DNA of 64,000 bases from positions 1-64,000 of the forward strand of contig JAOUDZ010000003.1 of NCBI GenBank assembly GCA_029858965.1, read 5' to 3'. Positions within the stretch are counted from its first letter, which is position 1; the number at the start of each line of letters is the position of its first letter. Under the pieces are notes generated by a model. It did not search any database and was not told the origin of the DNA. It saw nothing but the letters and a program-made list of their open reading frames with translations. This stretch comes from Cyclobacteriaceae bacterium. GTDB lineage: Bacteria > Bacteroidota > Bacteroidia > Cytophagales > Cyclobacteriaceae. Below are positions 46,205 to 54,933 of the stretch, one piece after another. The position numbers were made by a program, and so were the translations under genes.

Positions 46205-46567
46205 CTAGCGTTTAAGAAATTTATACGTACCGCGAAAATTAGACTGATCGTCTTTAAGGGCCAGAAGATAGTATCCCGCATCAAAATCCTTGACCCTGAT
46301 CCGGATTTCATGCTCATCTATGCGTTCCGTATCTGCGTTGATTTCATTACCTATAATATTGTGTATAGATACCTTAACCTTGTCAAAATTTATATGATCC
46401 AGGCGAACATGCACAAACTCAACGGCAGGATTCGGAAATATCTGAACGGTTCTTGAGGGATCGTGGCGTGCAGCCTGCTCCAAATCATAATCCACCTGCA
46501 CCTGAGCCATGACAGACCCGGCTGTAGCCAACGTGCAGAATATTACAACAAAGTAGAGTAAGCGCAT
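46205..46567 (-). CDS. Miniprotein consisting of a signal peptide and a type IX sorting domain
   Basis: A 120-residue protein with signal peptide MRLLYFVVIFCTLATAGSVMAQ, a linker of about 20 residues, and the rest reading as a type IX secretion C-terminal domain: VQIFPNPAVEFVHVRL, VSIHNIIGNEI, DFDAGYYLLAL, GTYKFLKR. The IFPNPA, GYY and final K-x-L motifs are those of type A sorting domains, which normally sit behind a large cargo. Here there is no cargo domain. It might be a decoy, an adaptor or a remnant. Confidence 0.8.
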   Translation of the reverse strand: MRLLYFVVIFCTLATAGSVMAQVQVDYDLEQAARHDPSRTVQIFPNPAVEFVHVRLDHINFDKVKVSIHNIIGNEINADTERIDEHEIRIRVKDFDAGYYLLALKDDQSNFRGTYKFLKR

Positions 46568-46709
46568 GCTATTAGTTTGTTAAAGTGTATACGGCAATTT
46601 TCACACCAAAGTTTTCATAAACGCGTTGTTTATGAAAGTTTATTTGCCCTTTAGATGCAGGGTTCGGCCAAAAGGTTTAAAATACTGTCAAAATATATCT
46701 GAAAATCTC

Positions 46710-48221
46710 CTAGGGCTTACGTAACCTCAGGAAGGCTGAGGGCAGAAAATCTATAATATCAGACGCGATGAGGCTATTTATTCCCATTTCAGGGACAGCC
46801 AAATCCCCGGATAGGCCGTGGACAAATACCCCAAGTTGGGCAGCCTGGAGCGGATCGTAGTGTTGCGCCACTAAGCCGGTAAGAATGCCTGTCAATACAT
46901 CGCCGCTTCCGCCGGTGGCCATACCAGGGTTTCCGGTTGAATTGAAATAAACCCTCCCATCTGGAGCTGCAATAGATGAATATGCACCTTTAAGGACAAT
47001 TATTGACTTGAGCTGCGCAGCCAGCATCTTTTGCTTTTCAAGCCGTTCAAAATCATTCTTCCACCCTCCCACCAACCGCTCAAATTCCTTTGGATGGGGT
47101 GTAAGAATACTCCCTTCGGGTATCAGGTGCAACAGCGCGCTATTCTCAGACAGCATATTCAGCCCGTCAGCATCAATAACCATGGGGCTACGAAAATTTT
47201 CCAGAATATGCACAAATGCAGCTACCGTTTCTGGCCCAGTGCCCAAACCAGGACCTATGCCAATCGCAGTGTAATGGTCGAGGTTGGCTACTGCGGATAG
47301 ATGATGTTCATGCTGGTCTACACTTACCATTGCTTCCGGAACTGAACCCTGAAGAATAGGATATCCACACTGCGGTACGTGCACTGTCAGTAGCCCCAAT
47401 CCGGCGCGAAGTGCTGCCCGTGCAGCAAGGATAGCCGCACCAACCTTTCCGAAACTGCCTGCGATGAGCAGCGCATGACCATAGTTACCCTTGTGATCAA
47501 ACGTTGATCTTTCCCTCAATACTTTCCTAAGATCTTTTTGGATAATATAGAAATAAGAAGCGTCAGCGTCTTTGATAAAGTCCTTATGCAACCCAATGTC
47601 CACTAAGGTCCATTGCCCCACAAACGAATGGCATTCCGGAAGAAAAAAGGCAAGTTTGGGCAGCTGAAAAGATATTGTAAAGTCTGCTTTCACAATCTGA
47701 TCCTGAGAAGGACTATCAGTCATTAATCCCGATGGGATGTCAACTGCTACCCTTTTCGCCTCCGCCTTGTTGATACAATGTATGACCTGTGCGTAAATCC
47801 CTTCTACCGGCCTTGAGAGACCTGAACCAAAGATGGCATCAATCAATATTTCGCAAGCATCAAATACTTTCTCATCTACGTCAACGTCATTGACCAGCGG
47901 AAGGATTTCAATTTTTATATTCCTTGCCCTATCAAAATTAATTTTGAAGTCGGCAGATTCAGGACCAGAGCCTTTCACTACCCACACCTTCACCGGATAT
48001 CCCAATTCTTTCAACATCCGCGCTATGCCCATCCCGTCACCTCCGTTATTTCCAGTGCCGCATACAACACCAACAGTACACAACTCACTAAAATGTTCGG
48101 CAAACCACTTGGTAAATGCCCGGCAGGCACGTTCCATCAGATCGATCGAAGATATAGCACCATGCTTAATCGTGTAAGCATCAAGTGCTTTGATTTGTGC
48201 CGGCGGGAGGATTTTTAGCAT
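46710..48221 (-). CDS. nnr: Bifunctional NAD(P)HX epimerase/dehydratase
   Basis: Repairs hydrated NAD(P)H. The N-terminal epimerase (YjeF_N) shows MERACRAFTKWF, VVCGTGNNGGDGMGIARML and DAIFGSGLSRP; the C-terminal ADP-dependent dehydratase (carbohydrate-kinase fold) has HKGNYGHALLIAGSFGKVGAA, GIGPGLGTG, VIDADGLN, ILTPHPKEFERL and GNPGMATGGSGDVLTGI. About 503 residues from ATG 48221; an in-frame upstream start would overlap nuoD. It lies 16 bp after nuoD and is likely cotranscribed with Complex I genes, linking NADH repair and use. Confidence 0.95.
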   Translation of the reverse strand: MLKILPPAQIKALDAYTIKHGAISSIDLMERACRAFTKWFAEHFSELCTVGVVCGTGNNGGDGMGIARMLKELGYPVKVWVVKGSGPESADFKINFDRARNIKIEILPLVNDVDVDEKVFDACEILIDAIFGSGLSRPVEGIYAQVIHCINKAEAKRVAVDIPSGLMTDSPSQDQIVKADFTISFQLPKLAFFLPECHSFVGQWTLVDIGLHKDFIKDADASYFYIIQKDLRKVLRERSTFDHKGNYGHALLIAGSFGKVGAAILAARAALRAGLGLLTVHVPQCGYPILQGSVPEAMVSVDQHEHHLSAVANLDHYTAIGIGPGLGTGPETVAAFVHILENFRSPMVIDADGLNMLSENSALLHLIPEGSILTPHPKEFERLVGGWKNDFERLEKQKMLAAQLKSIIVLKGAYSSIAAPDGRVYFNSTGNPGMATGGSGDVLTGILTGLVAQHYDPLQAAQLGVFVHGLSGDLAVPEMGINSLIASDIIDFLPSAFLRLRKP

Positions 48222-48237
48222 AAACGAAGATACAAAA

Positions 48238-49458
48238 TCATCGATCCACTTCACCCATTACGACATCAATCGAACCAATAATGGCAATCAAGTCTGCGAT
48301 CAGGATTCCTTTCGCAATCTCCGGGAGCACAGAAAGATTTACGAAACTGCACGATCTGCATTTGCAGCGAAATGGAACATCACTTGTGCCATCAGCCCGG
48401 AAGAAAAATCCCAGTTCACCCTTTGGGATTTCTGCGCGGACGTAAAAATCCTGGGCACTTGGTCTGATTTTCTTGGGAATCAATGCCTGGGGATCAAAGT
48501 CACGCGTGCGAATGTACTCGCCGGTAAGTTTGTCCAAACATTGATCAATGATGCGAAGTGATTGATGAATTTCAAGGACACGAACAGAGGTTCGGTCCCA
48601 ACAATCACCAACGGTTCCCATTTTCCCCTCACCGACAGGTACTTCAAAGTCCAGTTCAGGATATACTGAATAACCATCTACCCGTCGGAGATCAAATCGA
48701 AGTCCTGAACCGCGCAACATCGGCCCCGTAACACCACAATTAATGGCCAACTCCAATGGAAGTACGCCAACGTTAGCAGTGCGCCCGATAAAGATTTTGT
48801 TGTCGATCAAAATTGTCTCGAGTTCCTGCAACTTAGGTTTGATGTAATGAACAAATTCCCGGCATCGATCTTCAAATCCGACCGGAAGATCATAGAACAA
48901 TCCGCCAATCCAAATGTAATTATACAGCAGGCGTGCACCCGACGCCCATTCCAGTAACCGAAGGATATGCTCGCGATCGCGCATAAGCCAAAAAAATGGT
49001 GTGAATGCACCAATATCCATACCGTATGTTCCGATTGCAATAAAATGAGAAGCAATCCTATTAAGCTCAGCCACTAAAACGCGAATATATTCCACGCGTT
49101 TTGGGATTTGATGCTCAATACCCAGCATGCGCTCAACGCCCATGGCATAGGCATGTTCACTATTCATGGAAGAAACATAATCCAGCCGATCCACAAATGG
49201 TATGACTTGATTATAGGGCAAATTTTCTGCGTGTTTCTCAAAACAACGGTGCAGGTACCCTATATGTGGAACTACTTCCTTAACAATTTCACCATCCATT
49301 AATACCTCGAGGCGCAACACGCCGTGGGTAGAAGGATGCTGTGGCCCAAGGTTAATAATCATCTCTTCCGAACGCAAATTCGCCGCATCGAATTTGTTTG
49401 GAACTGAGCGAAACAGATTCCCTGGTTTTGATATATATTGCACCCCGTCGGTAGGCAT
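48238..49458 (-). CDS. nuoD: NADH-quinone oxidoreductase subunit D
   Basis: The 49-kDa-type subunit at the quinone site of Complex [64 protein letters not shown] and the closing GEVDR are typical. This organism has separate nuoC and nuoD rather than a fused nuoCD. Last of the nuoABCD cluster; nuoE-N do not follow in the window. Confidence 0.96.
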   Translation of the reverse strand: MPTDGVQYISKPGNLFRSVPNKFDAANLRSEEMIINLGPQHPSTHGVLRLEVLMDGEIVKEVVPHIGYLHRCFEKHAENLPYNQVIPFVDRLDYVSSMNSEHAYAMGVERMLGIEHQIPKRVEYIRVLVAELNRIASHFIAIGTYGMDIGAFTPFFWLMRDREHILRLLEWASGARLLYNYIWIGGLFYDLPVGFEDRCREFVHYIKPKLQELETILIDNKIFIGRTANVGVLPLELAINCGVTGPMLRGSGLRFDLRRVDGYSVYPELDFEVPVGEGKMGTVGDCWDRTSVRVLEIHQSLRIIDQCLDKLTGEYIRTRDFDPQALIPKKIRPSAQDFYVRAEIPKGELGFFFRADGTSDVPFRCKCRSCSFVNLSVLPEIAKGILIADLIAIIGSIDVVMGEVDR

Positions 49459-49461
49459 GAA

Positions 49462-49947
49462 TTAATACTTTACTTTTATATCTCGGTAATACTCCTGATG
49501 CGTATAGTCCTTACGTAAGGGGTGACCTTCCCAATCTGCAGGCATCAAAATTCTTCGCAGGTCAGGGTGATTGATAAATACAACTCCGTACATATCAAAA
49601 ATTTCCCGTTCATGCCAATCCGCTGTCTTCCACACTCCACTTACAGATTCAACTTCAGGGTTATCCCGGGACAGAATTATTCTAATGGTCGAATGATGAT
49701 TAAATGGAATGGAGTACAGGTTGTATACAACCTCCATCGTTCTTGCCTCGGGTCCGTTGTCTATACCCGTAATGCATGAAAGCATGTCAAAATACAATAA
49801 TGGGTTTTGTTGCATTGCTCGTGCAACCGGAATAATATCCTCTCTTGACAGTATTACTCCTTTGGGAGTAGCCCTTTCGTCTACCTTGGGTTCTGCATAG
49901 CTGCAAGAATCCTTAACGATTGACAAAATTTGTTCAAATGACGCCAT
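49462..49947 (-). CDS. nuoC: NADH-quinone oxidoreductase subunit C
   Basis: The 30-kDa-type hydrophilic subunit, 161 residues. [78 protein letters not shown] carries the diagnostic E-R-E-x-x-D-M-x-G and the GHPLRKD terminus. Overlaps nuoB by 14 bp and precedes nuoD by 3 bp. Confidence 0.96.
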   Translation of the reverse strand: MASFEQILSIVKDSCSYAEPKVDERATPKGVILSREDIIPVARAMQQNPLLYFDMLSCITGIDNGPEARTMEVVYNLYSIPFNHHSTIRIILSRDNPEVESVSGVWKTADWHEREIFDMYGVVFINHPDLRRILMPADWEGHPLRKDYTHQEYYRDIKVKY

Positions 49948-50467
49948 TGTCCTTCTCTTTCTTCATAATTTTCTCAATTGCACCGGGTGCCATCAGGCTT
50001 TCACCTCTAATTTTCTCCTGGAGTTTCAAGAATCCACCGATCAATGCCTCGGGGCGCGGTGGGCAACCAGGAACATAGACATCAACCGGAATAATACGAT
50101 CCACTCCCTTTACGACGTGATAGCCGTGCTGCCAATAAGGTCCGCCGCAATTCGAACAAGAGCCCATTGAAATAACATAACGAGGCTCCGCCATCTGTTC
50201 ATACAGCCGCTTAATTCGATCGGCCATTTTGAATGTCACTGTACCCGCCACAATCATCACATCAGCCTGGCGAGGACTCGACCGTGGCGCCATGCCAAAG
50301 CGATCCATATCGTATACGGTAGTTCCTGTACTCATAAATTCAATAGCACAACAAGCCAAGCCAAACGTCATGGGAAACATAGAGGATAGTCTTGCCCAGT
50401 TCAGCAGATCATCAAGCCGCGTCACCATCACTCCCCCACTCTCAAACCGTTGATCCAATAACCCCAT
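49934..50467 (-). CDS. nuoB: NADH-quinone oxidoreductase subunit B
   Basis: The PSST subunit holding iron-sulfur cluster N2. Ligand cysteines are in [24 protein letters not shown] and [11 protein letters not shown]. Residues [22 protein letters not shown] form the N-terminal quinone-site helix. Overlaps nuoC by 14 bp and nuoA by one base. Confidence 0.97.
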   Translation of the reverse strand: MGLLDQRFESGGVMVTRLDDLLNWARLSSMFPMTFGLACCAIEFMSTGTTVYDMDRFGMAPRSSPRQADVMIVAGTVTFKMADRIKRLYEQMAEPRYVISMGSCSNCGGPYWQHGYHVVKGVDRIIPVDVYVPGCPPRPEALIGGFLKLQEKIRGESLMAPGAIEKIMKKEKDNGVI

Positions 50468-50982
50468 TATCTTAGTTTTGGTTGATAAGATGTCTTATTA
50501 TCATCCTTATATTTTTCACTCACCATATCATACATTTCCTTTGGCACGCTTGACTTATACTCAGTAGGTGTTGGATCTGGTTTCACCCAATCCAGATAGC
50601 CCTTTGCCCAGGCATAGGCCAGACCCAACGCCAAAACGCCAATAAATACTATCATCTCTATGAAGGAATACCAGCCCCAGGCTCCATTCGTTTCCGCTAT
50701 TAATTCCTTATCGGCAAACACGGTTGACCATGGAAAAAGGAAAACGATTTCCACCTCAAACAACAAAAAAATCAGAGCAACAATATAGAAACGGATGTTG
50801 AATTGAACCCATGCATAACTAATGGGCTCCTCACCGCTTTCATAGGTGGATAGTTTTTCTGAATTAGGACGGTTCGGTCTAATTAATTTCGATACCAAAA
50901 GTGTGACAAGAATAAAGACAATTCCTGCGACAATAAACAATAATACCTCTCCGAAGGCTGATAGATATTCGTCCTGATCCAT
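50467..50982 (-). CDS. nuoA: NADH-quinone oxidoreductase subunit A
   Basis: Three-helix membrane subunit (ND3). [12 protein letters not shown] is the diagnostic loop (Y-E-S/C-G), followed by [28 protein letters not shown]. It has a C-terminal extension of about 45 hydrophilic residues beyond the third helix. ATG 50982 is preferred over a TTG three codons upstream. A TATATTTG element ends six bp before the ATG. Confidence 0.95.
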   Translation of the reverse strand: MDQDEYLSAFGEVLLFIVAGIVFILVTLLVSKLIRPNRPNSEKLSTYESGEEPISYAWVQFNIRFYIVALIFLLFEVEIVFLFPWSTVFADKELIAETNGAWGWYSFIEMIVFIGVLALGLAYAWAKGYLDWVKPDPTPTEYKSSVPKEMYDMVSEKYKDDNKTSYQPKLR

Positions 50983-50988
50983 GAAGAC

Positions 50989-50996
50989 CAAATATA
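50989..50996 (-). promoter_or_regulatory. Promoter of nuoABCD-nnr (TATATTTG with TGTG 17 bp upstream)
   Basis: The minus strand reads TGTG, 17 bp, then TATATTTG, a good fit to Bacteroidota -33 TTTG and -7 TAnnTTTG. The -7 element ends six bp from the nuoA ATG, so transcription would start at or within a few bases of the start codon. Confidence 0.55.
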
Positions 50997-51032
50997 AGCA
51001 TGCATTCTTATTTCACACCATCATCGTTCACG

Positions 51033-51887
51033 CTAAAGATTGGAAGCATTAAAAGTATCGCCCTGAGATACATCGCCTGTCTCAAAACCTTTCTTAAACC
51101 AACGCATTCTTTGGATGGATGTGCCATGGGTAAAAGAATCGGGTATGACCTGCCCCTGCATCTGCATTTGCAATCGATCATCGCCAATAGCACTGGCAGC
51201 ATTTAGTGCTTCATCAATGTCTCCAGGCTCAAGTATTTGACTCATGCTGTTGGCATGATTAGCCCACACGCCGGCTAAAAAATCCGCCTGCAGTTCCAGG
51301 CGAACAGAAAGCTTATTGTACTCCTGTTCGCTGAGCCTCCCTCGCGAAGCGTGAACTTTGTCAGTTATACCCAACAGGTGTTGTACATGATGCCCCACTT
51401 CGTGCGCAATAACATATGCCTGGGCAAAATCCCCAGGCGCATCAAAACGATCTTTTAAGTCTTCATAGAAACTTAGATCGATGTATACTTTTTCATCTTC
51501 GCTGCAATAAAATGGTCCGGTAGCAGAAGATGCGGAGCCGCAAGCTGACTGTACCGTCCCGCTGAACATAACCAGTGTCGGTTCACGGTAGCCGTCAATC
51601 AGATTGGCCCAGACGTCCTCCGTATCTGCCAGCACCACGCGTACAAACTGGCTTAGATCTTCCTCTTCAGCTGAAGGTTGCCAGTCAACATTTTGTGATG
51701 CAGGAATGGAACCTGATTGCGTCTGAATTTCCTGCAGCAGGCTTAACGGGTTCTTACCCAGGATTAGACTTATCACCAGAATTATTGCAACCGTGCCCAA
51801 ACCTCCCTTAAAGGCCATGCCGCCCGTACTGCGACGGCCTCGTTGATCATCAACGTTTGAACTTTGTCTTCTGCCTCTCCATTGCAT
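51033..51887 (-). CDS. YpfJ-family neutral zinc metallopeptidase
   Basis: A 284-residue membrane-anchored metallopeptidase-like protein. N-terminal MQWRGRRQSSNVDDQRG, one hydrophobic segment (LGTVAIILVISLILG), then GTVQSACGSASSATGPFYCSEDEKVYIDLSF, the zinc motif AYVIAHEVGHHVQHLLG (HExxH), LELQADFLAGVWANH with the third ligand Glu, and FTHGTSIQRMRWFKKGFETG. Matches the YpfJ/KPN_02809 family. Biological substrate unknown. Confidence 0.92.
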   Translation of the reverse strand: MQWRGRRQSSNVDDQRGRRSTGGMAFKGGLGTVAIILVISLILGKNPLSLLQEIQTQSGSIPASQNVDWQPSAEEEDLSQFVRVVLADTEDVWANLIDGYREPTLVMFSGTVQSACGSASSATGPFYCSEDEKVYIDLSFYEDLKDRFDAPGDFAQAYVIAHEVGHHVQHLLGITDKVHASRGRLSEQEYNKLSVRLELQADFLAGVWANHANSMSQILEPGDIDEALNAASAIGDDRLQMQMQGQVIPDSFTHGTSIQRMRWFKKGFETGDVSQGDTFNASNL

Positions 51888-52135
51888 AGTTATGTAATTT
51901 TAAAATACCAAAGGAAAGTACGAAAGTTGGCGTCACGATCCAACCAAAAATTTGACACCAAACGGAAATTATGCAGCATGCTCATACCCGCTGCTGAGTC
52001 AGAAAATCAAATAACCATTGAAAGGGAAGCCCTGGAAAGAAAAGTGTTCATTGGCGAATTCACAAACTCACGTGAAGCTGTTAAACTGCTAAAGTCACCA
52101 CCTGGTGATATAAGTATAAAGCGTTAGATTCCTGA

Positions 52136-53446
52136 TTACTTCTTGGATAGTCCAGGTTCACGGTTTAGGAATTCCTCATACAGTTGTGTCTGCCGGCTTA
52201 CCATAGGCACATTCCAGCCGTCGATGAATACAAGATTAATAGCCGTTCTGGTCTCAAAAGGATCTCCGTCACAAACAAAAAGCGTTGCGTTCTTCCCGAC
52301 CTCAATGGAACCCAATCTGTCTGCAACACCAAAGATTTCTGCAGGAACTATGGTCACCGATCGCAAAGCTTCTTCTTTCCCCAACCCATACGCTGCAGCA
52401 AAAGCAGCATGATAGGGCAGATTTCTTACATTTTCAGCATGCTTCGTACGCAATGCCACTTTTACGCCTGCCTTTTTCAAAAGACCGGGGTTAGAATAGG
52501 CTCGGTCATAACGATCGTATTCCCGGTCAGGGAGTGACAGCACCGGACCAACGATAACAGGAATACCCGCCTTTTTAATTTCTGCCGCAACACGCCAACC
52601 TTCTGACACGCCAGTCAAAATTACCTTCTTCACTTTCCTGGCGCTGATCCACTGCAATGCGGCTTGAATGTCCTTGGCAGCATTCGCCTCGACCATGACG
52701 CTCCTTTCGCCCCGTAATACAGCCATCATCGCCTGCATTTCTGGATAATACTTCACCCCTTTTGATTTCGTTGCCGAATCGAGTAGATGATATTGCACAG
52801 CCATATCCCATACCTCGTTAAGCCTCGCTATGGCTTTATCATATGCCTTTTTGACGTCTTCTTCACTCCTGCGGTCTGCTAATCCTTCGCGTCCGGCTTT
52901 TGGAAAATTCAATACCAAGCCTTCAAAACCACCAAACATTTGATCTGGCGTATAGCCATATAAATTAATAAGCGCCGCAGTGCCCGGTATGAGATCTCCT
53001 TCCGGTGCAGCAAGTACGGTAGTGACACCATTAATACGCGTTACGGGTATCAACACGGAATTAGGATTTATGGCAGTAAGGGCTTTCATCTGGGGAATGA
53101 TATCACCTATTTCATTGAAATCAGTAGTTCTGGAATCAGAACGAACTTCGGTTAAACCAAGACGTGTTCCGCTATCGATCATACCTGGAAAGATCCATTG
53201 ACCGGTGCAGTCGATCTCTTCAGCTTCGGCGGGAATGGAAAGATTCGTACCCACGGCGGTGATTTTACCATTGACAATAACAACGGAGCCATTTTGAATT
53301 ACGCCTCTAGTCACGGTCTGAACTGTGCCATTTTTGAGCACAAAAGTTCCGTACTTGCCTTTCGGGTTTTGCGCTTCCAACGCGAACACAAAAGCGCAAA
53401 GGAGGACAGTGATGATGATGATCGTGGATTGTATTCTCTTTGCCAT
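52136..53446 (-). CDS. Amidohydrolase-fold paralogue lacking metal ligands (1 of 3)
   Basis: An exported protein with the signal MAKRIQSTIIIITVLLCAFVFALEAQ. It keeps the amidohydrolase frame (IVNGKITAVGTNL, WIFPGMIDSGTRLG, GVTTVLAAPEG, ALRSVTIVPAEIFGVADRLGSIEVGKNATLFVCDGDPF), but the H-x-H metal motif is replaced by DSGTRLG, and the later His and Asp ligands are not found. It is thus probably not a hydrolase. ATG 53446 follows a GAGGGA sequence and is better than a TTG at 53461. Third gene of the three-paralogue set. Confidence 0.88.
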   Translation of the reverse strand: MAKRIQSTIIIITVLLCAFVFALEAQNPKGKYGTFVLKNGTVQTVTRGVIQNGSVVIVNGKITAVGTNLSIPAEAEEIDCTGQWIFPGMIDSGTRLGLTEVRSDSRTTDFNEIGDIIPQMKALTAINPNSVLIPVTRINGVTTVLAAPEGDLIPGTAALINLYGYTPDQMFGGFEGLVLNFPKAGREGLADRRSEEDVKKAYDKAIARLNEVWDMAVQYHLLDSATKSKGVKYYPEMQAMMAVLRGERSVMVEANAAKDIQAALQWISARKVKKVILTGVSEGWRVAAEIKKAGIPVIVGPVLSLPDREYDRYDRAYSNPGLLKKAGVKVALRTKHAENVRNLPYHAAFAAAYGLGKEEALRSVTIVPAEIFGVADRLGSIEVGKNATLFVCDGDPFETRTAINLVFIDGWNVPMVSRQTQLYEEFLNREPGLSKK

Positions 53447-53457
53447 GAATATCTCCC

Positions 53458-54831
53458 TCAATTTGTTTCAAAAAAGTCCGCAAAACTCTGCAATGCATCT
53501 TTCATACAATTGTCAACGTTATCATAGCCTGATTCCTTAAAGGACACGTCTAATTCCTGGTTTGGGTCGACGTAAATTCGTACATCGTCAGGATCCTTGT
53601 CCCGATCAAATCGAATTATGCCGTCAACAATGGTGATCATCGGTATGGCGTACGATGAAAGCGGATGCCCGTTAAAGATGGCGATATCCGCTTCTTTGCC
53701 AACCTCTATGGAACCTACCCTGCTTTCGATTCCCAGCTGCTTTGCCGGATTTAAGGTGATTAATGCGAGGGCCTCGTCATCGGACAACGCTCCATACTTT
53801 TCTGCTTTTGCTGCCTCATGGTACAAATGTCGCATCAATTCAGGATCATCAGAATTGATGGAAGTGGTTACACCATTTTTCGTCAGGATAGCAGCATTAT
53901 ATGCAGTAGAGTAATATACTTCGAACTTGTAAGCCCATCGGTCTGCAAAGACTGAAGCCATGGCACCGAAGTTGGCAAGTTCCGGTGCGACTTTGAAACC
54001 TTCATTAACATGTTGAAAAACTAATTTCTTGATGCCAAAGTCCTGGCAAACTTTTAGCAACATATAAATTTCATCCGCACGGTAGCTATGACAATGAATA
54101 ATGATATTTCCATTTAGTATATCTCCCAGGGTCTCAAGCCGCGCGCTGTACTCAGGGGCTTTGCCGCGAAAACCTTTTTGGTTTTTCAATTTATTGTATA
54201 CCCCCCATTCCTCATTGTACTCTTTTCCTTTCGACAACGCTTCCCGGATTACGAACTCTACGCCCATGCGTGTCCGGGGGACAATACTGTTCCAGCTGCC
54301 ATGTATTCGAGTTGGATTTTCCCCAAGAGCAAATTTTATTGTCCGAGGCGCTCCAGCCATCCTCAAGGCTTCAGGATCCTTCACACCATACCGAAGTTTA
54401 ATGGTTTCACATTGCCCACCAATAGCATTCGCAGACCCATGCATCGCATGAATTGTGGTTACACCCCCTCCCAATGCACGATACAGACCGATCTGAAAAG
54501 GATTTAACGCATCGCCGGTAAATACCTCAGCAGTCACCGGGTTGGTTGCCTCATTCAGCGCATCGATACCGATGTGGGAATGTGCATCAATTATCCCGGG
54601 CATCACATACATACCATCGGCCTCAATTACTTTAATTCCGGCTTGTATTGTAAGGTTCTTTCCAATTTGAGTTATTTTACCATCCTTCACCAGGATGTCT
54701 GTGCCCTCCAGAGTTCCGTTGGTAACAGTTAATACTGTACCGCCTCTTATTAAGATGTTGCCCCGTTCTACCTGGCCCAATGCCAGGTGTGAAAGAAGAA
54801 GCAAAAGTAAACCACCAATAATCCGCTTCAT
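53458..54831 (-). CDS. Exported amidohydrolase with intact active site (2 of 3)
   Basis: A 457-residue imidazolonepropionase-like amidohydrolase with signal MKRIIGGLLLLLLSHLALGQ. All metal-site positions are visible: H-x-H in GIIDAHSHIG, His in IIHCHSYRADE, His in VFQHVNEG and Asp in SINSDDPE. Beta-sandwich ends: GTVLTVTNGTLEGTDILVKDGKI and GSIEVGKEADIAIFNGHPLSSY. Family members cleave peptides, imides or lactams; this one is the sole competent catalyst of the three neighbours. Starts 102 bp after the upstream paralogue. Confidence 0.9.
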   Translation of the reverse strand: MKRIIGGLLLLLLSHLALGQVERGNILIRGGTVLTVTNGTLEGTDILVKDGKITQIGKNLTIQAGIKVIEADGMYVMPGIIDAHSHIGIDALNEATNPVTAEVFTGDALNPFQIGLYRALGGGVTTIHAMHGSANAIGGQCETIKLRYGVKDPEALRMAGAPRTIKFALGENPTRIHGSWNSIVPRTRMGVEFVIREALSKGKEYNEEWGVYNKLKNQKGFRGKAPEYSARLETLGDILNGNIIIHCHSYRADEIYMLLKVCQDFGIKKLVFQHVNEGFKVAPELANFGAMASVFADRWAYKFEVYYSTAYNAAILTKNGVTTSINSDDPELMRHLYHEAAKAEKYGALSDDEALALITLNPAKQLGIESRVGSIEVGKEADIAIFNGHPLSSYAIPMITIVDGIIRFDRDKDPDDVRIYVDPNQELDVSFKESGYDNVDNCMKDALQSFADFFETN

Positions 54832-54933
54832 TTTTTATTGCTCTTTCAAGTCTTTTGATTTGCTGGTCTTCATTCAGAATTGCAGACACGCATTATATTA
54901 TCATAAATAGCGTCCTTTCTCATTTCCATGAGT

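Noticed and set aside
48190-48561. Plus-strand frame spanning the nnr-nuoD boundary
   Set aside because: Antisense to two certain genes and without motif.
51864-52127. 87-codon plus-strand frame between the metallopeptidase and amidohydrolase genes
   Set aside because: Overlaps the start of the metallopeptidase gene and has no recognisable motif; a shorter start at 51972 is possible but unsupported.
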